In this document: piece after piece, positions 11,901 through 23,300 of the stretch
How positions within the stretch are numbered: the first letter of the stretch is position 1
Layout of the letters: each line of letters starts with the position of its first letter
DNA from: Bilabrum cf. latius
Taxonomy: Eukaryota > Bigyra: Bicosoecida > Bigyra > Bicosoecida
Direction of reading: 5' to 3'
Assembly: GCA_965178125.1 (NCBI GenBank)
Contig: OZ237768.1
Coordinates: 496,001 to 560,000 of the forward strand
Length of the DNA: 64,000 nt
The notes under the pieces: model-generated
The model's input: the letters and a program-made list of their open reading frames with translations, nothing else
Told to the model about the DNA's origin: nothing
The model's database searches: none
Made by a program: the position numbers and the translations under genes

Positions 11901-14900
11901 GCAAGGCAGCCAAGGCCAAGCAGCAGCAAGCCATCAAGCTTGCCGAGACCGGGCCATTGCCGCAGAAGGCGCGTGAGGCCGTCGTACTGGCTGGGGTCAA
12001 GGCTGCGATGAATGCCCGAAGCGTGGCCATCAAGCAGGCAGCTGACGCCAGCTAGGGCGACGATGCAGGGGATGGGCCTGCCTCCGGTGCGGGCGCCCCT
12101 TTCTCTGGCTTGCACGGCGTGTCCGCGAGCCGGAACGCAGTTGCGCTGTGCCACTGGATGAGGACCGGCAGGACGGCACCTCCCGCGCTGGTGGCCGCTG
12201 TGGTCGCCGAGCCACTCGGGGCAGCCCAATCCACGGGTGGATCGGAGGATGCAGCTGCTGCTGCAGCCAGCACCGAGGACCTGGAAGCTGCTTCGGCAGC
12301 CGTGCGAGCGTCCGAAGAGGAGTCCTTGGAGCTGTGGAGACTCGTGTCTATCGGCAAGAAGAGGATGGGAAAGAAGGACGCCGCGAAGCTGCAGGCAACA
12401 GTCAGGCAGATCGAGGAGAGGAGGAGGAAGCAGGCGGCGGCCGACATGGCGAACAAAGTGGTAGACGCGTGGGAGACGAGCCCGCTGGGTGCACTGCACT
12501 CCCGTGCAGGTCTTGCGGCGCCCGGGGCATGGGTGCCCTCTAGCGAGTGGGAAGCTCCCGCGGACAGATCCAACGGCTGGGTGCTGGGCGGGCTGGGCTC
12601 GGGTCCTCGAGACCTCGAGACGTGGCGGGCCCTCCTTCGGCTGGGCCAGGTGCCCGACACCGTGGTGCTGCTGGACAGCGCACACGCAGGCGTGGACGTG
12701 TCGCCAGCCGCAGAACTCACGCCCTCTGCGTCGGCCCAGACTGCGATGCGCCGGATCCGTCAGGAGTCCCAAGCTCCCATAAATCCATCGGCTGTCAGGC
12801 TGCTATCGCTCGCAGCTGAAGACCCAAGTGCCGACCATGGAGCCATCCGGACACTCATCGCCGGCTGCTCCCCCGCCGCTACCGGCGGTACACTCGGAGC
12901 CGAAATTGGCCCGGACGACGCGGCGGAGGAGGAAGAGGACGGGGAGGCGCTTCTGGAACCCACTGCCGAGGCCACACCTGCTGGCAGGCCCGCGCCCAGG
13001 CTGGTCCTGTTCGAAGAGACCGGCTTCGATCCGCGGGTGGAGCAGGAGGACGTCGCGGAGGCGGCGGGTGGAGGTGTGGATGAGCCTACGGAAGAGGGTG
13101 GAGAGGAGGAGGAGTCTTCCGGCTCCGATGCGCTTGTTCCCGCGACCAGGGGCCAGCCCATGCGTGTGCCTGTCCGGTCACCAGAGGAGGCGAGGATGCT
13201 CGCGCGAGAGGCAGGCCTGGATGATGACTCTGCTGCTGCCCTGGCCATGGGACCAAGCGAGATGTCCGTTGGGATACCCGGCACCAGCTCGGTGTTCCTG
13301 ACACAGCAGTTGCAGGGCACTGCAGAGCAGGGCAGGGAAGCGGCTGTGGTCAGCGAGAGGAAGCTGGTTCGTCTCCTGAGGTGCTGGGGCGTGCGGGTGG
13401 TGCGTGTTAAGGTGACTGCAGGTATGGGCCGGGCGGAAGTTGCCGCAGCTGCGGCCGCAGCCGTGCACCCGTTTGCTGCAGGGCAAATCGCAGGCGCTGC
13501 GCTGGGCGACACCGAGCATCCCCAGTGGTCGGGGGGTGAAGACGCCGAGGATGAACCGACGGATGGACCCAAGCTCGGCGAGGACGAGGCCGCGGCTGGC
13601 GTGCTCGTGGCTGCTGGAGCCCAGGAAGAAGAAGAGGAACGGGATGGTAGGCTGACCGCCGTGCGAGCTGCGGGTGGGTGGTTGGGTCGCGTCAAGGGCA
13701 GCGCTTGGCGACAAGAGGCGCTGGACGAGGTGCTTGCTGAGGAGGAGGAGAAGGCCGCCGAAGAGTTCGAGGCAGAGATGGAGGCAGAGGCGGAGGCTGC
13801 TGCTAGATAGATCGGGGCCCAGGCTGGGGCTGAAGAAGATGATGGAGAGCAAGAGGAGATTGATGGTGATGAGGGCGAGGATGGTGAAGTTGGAGATGGG
13901 GAAGAAGAAGGAGAAGAGGAAGAGGAGGAGGGTGGCGAAGAGGACGCAGGGACCGATGCCCTGGCCGCATAGCTGGAGGAGAGCGAAATTTCAGCCGCAA
14001 TCATACCCTACCTACGGCCCGGATACAAGCCTATCCTGGTACAGGATAGCAATGGCATCCACAGCGCCAGCGGTATCGTGTCAGTGGCTGTGGCTGGTGC
14101 AAAGTCATCTGGTCCTGCAAGAGGAGACGAAGAGGAAGAGGACCAGGAGGAGGCAGCAGCACTCGCGGCACAGCGCTAGCTTCGCCGTGCAGGTGCAAGG
14201 AGCATGCTCGGGCCATGGATGGGTGTCCGTTCGCTTGCCATCCCGGCCGAAGCGGAACTAGGGTCAGATGACGTGTATGGCGAGGATGCGGGTCCCATGT
14301 CAGAGGGCCAGTCGGCAGGTATTCTGAGAGGCACGCTGACAGAGGAGGGCTCGGATGGTCCAGACGCGGCTGCTCTTGCAGCTGCAGAGCGCGCACCGGT
14401 CACTTGGATCGGACGTTACTGCCCAACGATGCTGTGGGAGACGGGGCGGCTGGTGGTGGGCAATCCGCGGTTCGCCGTGAGGCTCCAGGAAGGCACCGTA
14501 TGGTGCGCCTCGAGCGCGGCTGCGTTCCGGTTGCAGCTGCGGGTGCTGGCGCAGGCCTCTGCGGTCGCGTATTACGGCTCCGGGTCGTGCACAGATACTC
14601 CCTGGCCGGCACTGGCCGCTGCCCGTCGCTCAATCGCCGAGTCGATTCAGGTATCGGCCGGCTCGCTCCCGGTTGACTCGAAGGATCCATTCGCCAGCAA
14701 GGCGATGGTGGCGGTCACGCCGAGCCAGCCAGGTCATCTGACCGTGCTGCAGCGAAGGTTCGCTGGGCTTGCGCTGGAGGGGTCTGCGGCAGGCGGAGAT
14801 ACCTCCTCTGGTAGTGTTGCTGCGCTCGCGACCAGCGGTGCGTCTACAAGCGCATCACTGGGTGGCTGGATCGGTGGGGCCGTTTGCCCGCCCACGGCCA

Positions 14901-17900
14901 TGGCAGTCCGCCTGGCGGTGCGGCATGCTGCCACGCTGGACATTACCGGCCCTCCTGCCCTGCTTCTGCCGAGGGCAGATGCCCCGCCTCCGCAGCCTTC
15001 GGCTGTCGTGGTGGTCCTGTGCCCCAGGGGCTTGCAGGGCTCAACGATCGTCCGGCAGGCCGTGCAAATCTGCGAGCAGCGAGCCAATGGGCCGGATGGC
15101 ACCGCTTGCGAGCACGAGGCCCTTGTTCAAGGAGACGACGATGATGGTGTCTTTGACGGCGGGGCTGCGGCGCAGAACTCCAACAGGTCTGGCACAACCC
15201 CGTCCATCCGCCTTGAGTCGGTGCAGCAGAGGCTCCACGATGGTGCAGACGGTTGGGCCGACAGCACCCGCGCGATCGAGTGGGCCAGGACAGCTGCCCA
15301 CGAGCAGAAGATACGCGAGAAGCAGGAGAGGTAGGCCAGGCGAGAGGAACGCGCCCGCAAGATCGCAGAGGCGGAGGCTTCGGGCCTGGATCCGGACGAG
15401 CTGGATCTGGGCGAGGAGCCGGAGGAGGAGCCTGAAGAGGAGGAGGATGGGGAACTGAGCCTGGTTAGGGACGGCGCCTGGCCGATGCTGCGCGGGCACG
15501 AGCTTGCTCTCGGCCTGCCTGCTGGGTGCGTCGCCGCGGCTGTTCGCGCAGCAGTGCAAGGCACCTCGGATGGATCGCCGAAGGGCGACGGTTCCGTAGT
15601 TGTGCTGTACGACTGGCCCTTCCATGCCCGTGCCGATGCAACGGCCCAGAAGCAAGCCTTGGCCAAGCTGGCGCGGGAGCAGAGTGGTCAATCCGGTTAC
15701 ATCACGAGCAAATCAACAGCGTCCACCTCGGCTGACGCAGACGGCGGAATGCACCACCTTAGCGAGCCGGTCGCCACTCAGCTCATCAGGATGCAAGCTG
15801 CGCCCACCACAGTTGTGGCACCACGAGGGGTGCTTCCGTCGGAGCCGGGCGGCGACGATGCGCCTGGGCGGGAGCAGCTGGTTGCGTGGATCGCCAAGCA
15901 GCGGACCGCCGCCGAGTTCACCTGGAGCCCACCCAGGCCAGAAGCGGGCGAGGAAGCACCTGAAGAGGGCGAGGAAGGCGAACCAGACGCGGAGCAGATC
16001 GTGAGCGCTCTCCTGGCGCTGGGCAAGCTGCCCACCAGGGAACAACGGGAGGCAGCCACGGAGGCGAAACAGGCTCGCTCGGAGGAGCAGGAGCAGGGGA
16101 GGGCAGACGCGCTGGAAGAGTACCAGGGCAAGATGCAGGAGGAGGCCGAGGCCGAGGTGGGCCAGCTGGCGGGCTTTGCCGACGCCATGCGGACAGCCGG
16201 GGTAACCGTGATCTCCAGCGTCGATTTCACTGGCACCCCGGGGTCTGTGGCAAACAGGCTCGCAGTGGTTCTCAGGCCAATGGTGGCTAGCCCGGAGGCA
16301 TCGCTGCCTCTTGCAACAGGAGTGAACGCCAAGGCGGTCGGTGCACTCGTCACACGAGATGCCACGGATGTTGACTCGGGTGCCGCCACCTCTCGTGGGT
16401 TGAGGGGCTGGTGCGTGCCCGGGCCAACGCTGGGCGATGCTGCCCTGATTTCTCCTGCCATGGCGCGACGGCTGCTCTCCACAGGCCGGGCCAGCATGTC
16501 ACGATTAGGAGGGCACTGTCCCGTTGCTCTGGTTGAAGACGGGCGCGGTGCTGCCTCACTGCATCGCAGGGCGGACCCTTGGATGCACGCGGTGCAGTCG
16601 GGCTGGTCCGCGATTGGGACATGGCCGGTGCTTGCGCACGGCCGCAAGACGGTGTATTTCTGCTCGTCACACCGCCGCGCCATGGCGTTTGCCGCCAATC
16701 CCGCTCGTTTCCTGCTGCAGGCCACAGCGGCGCCGCCCGTTTCCGAGGTGCTATCAGCCCCACGAGTTGCCCTCTTAGGCCCCCCCGGCACGGTGGTCAG
16801 AGGCGTGGCGGAGCGTCTTGCCAGGGATAGCGGTGCAATCGCTGTGTGCTCCTACACTGACGCCGTTGCGTGGGTGCTGCGGCAGGGCAGGCCCTCGTCC
16901 ACGTTTGGGGGGGCTGTCAGCACGGACGGGGTCGCTACGTGGCGCGCCATGTCGGCCTCTGACGAGGCTGCGGTTAGCTCTCGTGAGGCACGGCCGATTG
17001 GAGCATGCCCCGCCGGGTCTGATCCCTACTCCGAGGGAACAAGCGACGAGCGTGCCGCGGAATTGCTATCAGTGGAGGACGAGGAGTCCACGCTCAGGGG
17101 CCTGTCAAGGGACAAGGGGATCGCCGGGTCGGTCGCAGGGGGGCATGGGGGCATCGCGAAGATCAGCGGTGCGGAGGCTGTGACGATTGCGAGCGGTGCT
17201 GCGCTGGATTGCGAGGCGGAGGGTGACCCCAGGTTGGGAGGCACCGCAGCTTCCGGACTAGCAGGAGAGGTCGCTTCGTACCTGAGCGGCCTGGAGGCAT
17301 CGCCCGTGGTACCGAAGAGGCTGCAGCTCAGATGCCTCGCGGAGATGCTCCGATCGGCAGAGGTCCGTCGCCGTGGGTTCATTCTGGGCGGTGTGGTCCA
17401 ATCCAAAGAGGAAGCGGGGGAGCTGGCTGCGATGGGCGCCCCTGCCGCGCTCTTCCTCCGATTAGATGCAGGCACCCAGCTCGACGTGGTCGAGGCGGTC
17501 AAGGCCCGCGCACTGCAGCACGAGAGGCTGCAGAGGGTGGGCCTGGGGCGGGCCCCCGCGAGCACCGGAGCTCGCGGTGCTCCCAGCTGGCTGGGTGCAC
17601 TGCCTGGTGGTGACGAGGCCGGTGCCGCGGACAGGGCAAGGAGGCGAGCGGACCACTGGCACGTGCCCGAGGATGTCGCACTGCCGCCGTCCAGGGGTGG
17701 GGAAGACGAGGAGGAAGACGCCGGGGGTGATAATGCCGGTGGTGGTACGCAGGAGAAGTATCCGTTCACTGACAGGTACGTGGCCAGGGAGGCAGTGCCT
17801 GGAGGTGGTGCAGCGCACGATGACGGGCTGCTCTCTGCCGGCTGGCTGCGGGGGATTCGGAGCTCCGAGGGCGAGGAAGACCCCGGCGAGACAACAGCCA

Positions 17901-19975
17901 CACTATCGGCGGCCATGGCCAAGCGAGGTGGCTGGAGCAGGCTGTCCCACGGCGGGAGCGCGCTCTGGCGCTGGGACGGGCCCAAGACATCTGGGTCCCG
18001 ACAGGCGTCCTGGCCGTCCTCGTCACACCGAGGGAACAACGGCAATGCGGGGGCTGACGTGTGTGACGATCTCGACTCGCTTATCGCCATTCGCACTGGC
18101 GAGGCTGAGGCACAGCAGCCCGGCGCCCGCTCGTCACACTCTGACGAGGTCCTGGCACCTCGCGATCCCAGCACCGGAGGCATGTCACCTGTGCCTCTGG
18201 ATGTGTCCGTTCGGCCCGACATCGCCGTGGGCGCGATCGGCAGGTACGTTGCACAGGCGGACGAGCTTGAGGATGCCTTGCTGGACGGCGTGGACGCATC
18301 TGTGGTGGGTGTGGTTCGTCGGATAGACGCCCGCGTGTGGTCCGACAATTGGTCGGATGCGACCAGTGGAGACGGTCCCACGGGTCACGACCTCACCAAG
18401 AGGTACGACTCGGTGGTCGAGAGGGTCTCAAGGGAGGCTCTGCAGATCCTCAGGAAATGCACCGCGAAAGCCCTCGCTGTCGGTCGAGCCAGGGGCAGAC
18501 TCGTCGCACCGCCGCAGGTACGCTCCCACATGGCTGGCGCGCACATGTCGCTCGCCCGGGCGGTGGGCATGCCAGAGAGCGCGGGCCCTGCGGCGGTGCT
18601 TCGACGCGCGTACCGTGTGGCAGAGATCCTCGCGGGCAGGGCCCCTGCCGTGCAGCTGGGGGCCGTGGCAGAGCCTGAGATCGGGCTCAGGATGCGGGCC
18701 AGCAGCGCGATGAGGATGATCTGTCCCGTGGGATGGAAGACTTCCAGGGTGCTGCACGATGCGGCGAGCGCGTCGAGGCCCAGGCACCTGGCGGTGGAGT
18801 GGGGTGGTAGCGTGTACTTTGTGGCCAGTGCAGGGCCTGAGCTATCTGCATTCATGCGGTCTCCGTCCCGGGTGCTGGCGCAGCTCAGGCTGCCGAACGA
18901 GATGCCCAGACGGATCTTGCCCCAGGATGCCGATTACCCCGAGACCATCCTTCGCGCACCGGAGGGCGATTCTCTACGCGCTGGCGTGGATCCGGACTCG
19001 GTCATGCCTCGAGTGGGCGAGGCTGCCATCGACGACTTGCCGCTGCCTTCCCTTGGTGAATCCGGGGAGAGCAAGAAGAGGAGGAGGCAACTGGCGCTCG
19101 CTGGGATGTGCCCTGTTAGCCTGTGGGTGGTGACCCAGCACAACAACCGCCTGAAACAGATCCAGGCCATGCAGCCCACTGCGGGCCAATCCGCTTTGGA
19201 TCCGGCATGGAAGCAGCAGATGGTGCCCAAGCATGGAGATCCATCCATCTGCGTGTCCTACATGGGCAGGTTCTTCCGGCTTTCCTCAGAGGAAGCAGCG
19301 GAAGAATTCAGGAAGAAGCCGTGGATTTACGCCCACCAGTCCACCCCCGTTGACCTGCCTCCCCGTGGGATTCACAGGCTGTCCGCAAGAGAGCTGGGTC
19401 CCATGGGACTGGGGAGCATCGTGGCGTACTTGGAGCAAGGCCTCGGACGGATCGTGCGGGCGGGGCTTGAGAGCCTGTCAACAACCGTGGTGCCTGGTGC
19501 CACAGCATCGTCGCCTGGTCATGACTCTAAGCTGCTGCATCCCGCGCTCAAGGGCCGGAAACAGACAATGATGGCACTGCTTGCTCTGGAGCTGAGGGCC
19601 AGAAACCCCTATGAGAGGGCACACCACCGGGCCAGGCATCGCAGGCGACTGGAGGCGTTCGTCCGCGAGTCTCGGTTGGCAGCTGCACTGATGCCGCTGG
19701 CGAAGCAGGCCATGGAGGACGGCGAAGGGGGTCAGAAGGTCCTAGAGCTGGTTGTGAAGGGTGAAGACCGTGGCACGACGTCAGGTCGCGGTGGAGTTGT
19801 TGCGATGAAATCGGCTGGCGCGGGGGAGGCTACCCAGGACGAAGGCAAGGAGGAGAGGAAGGCGGGCGAGTCTTCTGCCGACGGCGAGGGTGAGGTTGGC
19901 ATGCTGCTGGAACGGTTCGAGAAGCTGGCCACCGTACAGCCTCGCCAGGTCCTGCGATCAACGTTCCGGGGCTGA
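2928..19975 (+). CDS. Giant AK9/FAP42-like protein with EF-hand-like start and degenerate kinase modules
   Basis: The model has three exons: 2928-2984, 3087-3473 and 3746-19975. Both introns are phase 0 with GTGAGA donors. The product is 5,557 aa and ends in TGA. The last exon is 16,230 nt with nine in-frame TAGs and no in-frame TAA or TGA; a tenth TAG is at 3252. Residues ~65-175 form an EF-hand-like module, and the exon join restores MSYKHFMDA + MFELADMW. Then follow ~1,100 residues of Ser/Gly-rich disorder, acidic stretches and a Lys-rich coiled coil near 7900. From 11.3 kb onward short CPV-containing modules alternate with relics of adenylate-kinase-like domains; one P-loop reads GPPGTVVRG instead of GPPGSGKGT. 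This architecture resembles flagellar AK9/FAP42-type proteins, so an axonemal scaffold role is inferred. The kinase domains look inactive. It converges on the cyclase gene. Confidence 0.72.
11320..19350 (+). other. Five YHS-like modules paired with degenerate nucleotide-kinase folds
   Basis: Within the giant protein a short motif recurs: Cys-Pro-(Val/Thr), ~30 residues, an aromatic strand of Y-x-G-x-x-Y type, then F-x-x-x-P-x-x-(Y/F). Copies start near 11326 (GRHCPVAWVEMG), 14396 (GRYCPTMLWETG), 16497 (GGHCPVALVEDG), 18715 (ICPVGWKTS) and 19105 (GMCPVSLWV). After the first three come beta-strand plus loop segments where a P-loop would lie: VVGPRMAAPM, VLCPRGLQGS and LLGPPGTVVRG. None keeps the GxGK(T/S) lysine. 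Similar alternation is known from ciliary AK9-type proteins. The assignment rests on visual pattern only. Confidence 0.45.
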
Positions 19976-20319
19976 GCGGGTCGACATCTGGCTTGATTAG
20001 CTCTACATGAATCCATACAGAATCCGCTGTACAAATTCAAATACACAAGGATCTACATTTCTTCTAATTCTTGTTATCTAGCGCAGATTAAGGCTTGGTG
20101 TTGAGGTCAGGTGGTGGTAAATCCGAATTGGGTCTAGCGCCGCAAGATCCTTCCGTACGACCAAGCCAACGTATTCAGAATTTCGGATCCAAAATTAGTG
20201 TCAAGACTAGTTGCAATTCCAGGCAATCCGTATCCAAGAAGTACTTAGATTAGCTTGATAAAGGTCACGGCCAAACCAGATTCAACCTTGAACAGCAGAG
20301 ATACATCCGGGATCTTTTC
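19976..20319. other. Convergent intergenic spacer (3' regions of two giant genes)
   Basis: These 344 bp lie between the TGA of the giant + strand gene and the TGA of the - strand cyclase gene. The stretch is clearly more AT-rich than the flanking genes. It must hold both 3' untranslated regions and polyadenylation sites, but I see no canonical AATAAA. No coding pattern is visible. Confidence 0.6.
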
Positions 20320-23300
20320 TCATCGCCGGCTTCCGCTACCCCCAGCTGTCCGACTGCTACCGGCCTGCACCTGTGGCTTCCACTTCTGGGCCTTGAGCAT
20401 CTCCTTGGCTTCTTCTACGAGTTCCTCATCTGCAAACAACCACGGCTTAGTGATTTCCGGTAGCTTCTCTCTCCTCTTCAGGATGTCCAGGCCGGCAGCC
20501 CGCACGAACTGCATCCTCTCTTTCTCGGTCAAGGGGGCGTACAACTCTGCCTTGATGCGCTCCTGTTCCCTGGCCCTTGCCTCGGCATCCTCCTCGGATA
20601 TCTTCATGGAAGGCTTAGGCAGCAGTTTGGGCAGTCCTACCTGCCTGGATCCGATACTGGCGGGAGAGGCGCCGGGGGTCCCGAGGTTTCCAGACAAGTT
20701 CATGACTCCAAGACCCGAGTGCATGTTGCTGATGTTTGAGTTGCTTCCGACACGAACCAAGTTGCCTTGCTGACTTACATCACTTCCGGTGCTTGGCGCC
20801 ACCACCTGCATCCCTGTGCCTGAAACTTCCTGTGCCGATGCACCACGTCGCCTGGCTCCACTCATCACTGCCATCTAAAACTTTGGATTGTACTGCTGAG
20901 ACACATCCCGATCTCTCCGCAACTATCTTCCCTTGGCATCGTCATCAGATTGGCCGATCGCAGCCAGCACGTCACGCCTGCTATCAGCCTGCATAGCTGG
21001 AGATGGCAACAGCTGCCTTCCGGCTGAGGTGGCACCAGGCAATGGCAGCAACTTTCCATGACTAGCACTGCCTGCACTAGGCATCGCACTGCCGCTCGCT
21101 GCACCGTTACCACCACTGCCATTGCCACTGCCACTTGAAGGCCCCTAGCGAGAGCCAGATCCCGTGGAGCTGCCCAGCAGTCCCGTGTGGCCTTTCACAC
21201 CATCAGGTACCAGGGCCACGCTGTTCGCTCTGCCCGCCCTGTAGGCCATGGCAGCTGCGGACTGATTGGGCTTCTGGCTACCTGCGGAATTATCGCTGGA
21301 TCCCTCCTCCTGCGGCTTTGAATTGGCGCCGATGAGCCCGAATGCTTCCATCGATCCAGATTCCTCCGTGCTTCGCTCCACTTTCTGCGCAATGGCACCC
21401 ACGCTGCGCTGCGCAGGTGACTGTGGCGGCGGCGCAGCAAATCCGGTACCGTTGTTCCCTGGTCCCGGTCGGCCTACGGGAGTCATTGCCGCGGCGGATG
21501 GGTCGACACTTGCGGCCCTCGAAAGGATCCTGCTCCTCGCCCCTCTCGGATCCACGCTCATCGCCCGAGACATGCGGCCCCGCCTGCCGCCCAGTCCCGG
21601 AATGGCACCGCTCGATCTACGCCTCGCCCCAGGTGCTGCAAAACGGCCACGACCCTTGCTAACCGAGCGACCGCGTCGCCGCCTGTCACCACCATGCGTA
21701 GACTGCAGCTGCGTGATGCGCTGCTGTTCCATCGTGCGGTGCCGCAGGGAGGCAGCGTGGCCTTCGACGATCCAGCCCTGCATCTTGATGTCCAAACCGG
21801 CGATGTCGACGAACGTTGACTTGGTTCTCGGGGTGCACACGAACCTTCTCTTAACGTGGCTGTAAGTCTTGTTCGTGATGTGCACCTCGCCGGGAATCCC
21901 TTCGCTCTCGTACTGGTTGGCGAGCCAAGGTGTGAATCCCCACAGCAGGTACCTTGGTCTCTACAGGCCGCCAATAACAGCACCTAGCGCATCTCCAGTG
22001 TGAATGCCAATCCTGAGTTTAACATCCAGCTGAAGCCGCCGCCGGAACTTTGCCATTTCCTCCAGCATCCGCAGCGCAAACACCACCATGGCGTGAGCGG
22101 ACTGCGCCGGGGTAGGCGGACCTTGGTTCTTCTGCGAGTTTGGTGCCCCCCCAGGCCCCCGAATGCCATCAGCATCCACTGCTGCCGGGCCTGAGCCGAC
22201 CCCTACCCCTCCACCGCCGCTCTCGTCTTCCGAGTCCGAGCTGGATTCCTAAAACAGGGCCTTTTGTGCCGCTGCTGCCTCCGAGTCGAATGTCGTGCTC
22301 CGGCCGCTCCCGATGCTTTCCCGAATCGAATCCTCCGGCAGAATGCTACTCTTTTCCCGCTCCTTCTGCCCGGAGTTCATGAGCTCCCTTCCTTTCGCTT
22401 TCTTCTGCTTCTCCTTAATGTTTCTCACCTGATGCAGCAGCCCGCCGACCACTACCAGACAGTCTCCGATGGTATCCACCGAGAACAGCTGCTTGTCCAT
22501 CCGAGCATGGAAGGCGCTGTAGATTGCATCAAGGATAACGAGAAGATGTTCGGGTCGCTTCAGCTTGCCAGTCAGGGGCGTAAAGCCCTTGATGTCGGCA
22601 TACAGCACTGTTACCTCCTTGAGCTGCTCAAAGACAGGTTTCCCCTGGAGGATCCGGTTCAGGTACGAGCGACCGGGAAGAACGTTCACGAGAACGTCCC
22701 TGACTTCGTTCGTCTTGGCTTTGGCCAGCTGCCTCGATCGCTGCGTCCTGCGGATCACACGCTCGGCCTGCACGGTCAGCAGCCACGGACCGAGCAGAGA
22801 CAGAAACGCATACGAGCTCAAGTGGAGGAGCGCCATCACCGAGAGGTCTCCGTACACTCTGCTAGGCTTGTGCACAGTGGCATGCACCGCTTCGATCGCT
22901 TCTTCCGGTGGCATCAGCATCCCAATCGCACTCGAAACGTTGAATCGGGGATCGATACGCAGCAGAGCTGTCTGGTCTACGTTTGGCCCAAGCACATGAA
23001 GGGATCCGAGAAGCGCGGGAATCACGAGCACCTGGATGCACAGCCCCGCACCGCACACGCCAAGCGAGCGCCTCCCGGGCGAAACCGCCCTGGTCTGCGA
23101 AGCGATTAGTAGCAGGATGGCCAAAGTCGTCAGGCCTCCGAACGACTCGGATACTGACAGGATGGACACGGTCAGGAGCGACGGCAGGATGGCAATCACG
23201 ACGATGCTCGCAAGCAGATTGAAACCGATGCGGCTGTGCGCCACCCCAGGTGACAAGAACCCGCAGCACCACGGCTTGAGCTTGAGTCGAAGGGGATGCA

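Noticed and set aside
3665-19975. A series of separate genes or a decayed pseudogene broken by TAG
   Set aside because: All breaks are TAG, never TAA or TGA. The frame is kept across every break, protein character continues through them, and the same holds for genes on the other strand. Random decay would give all three stops and frameshifts.
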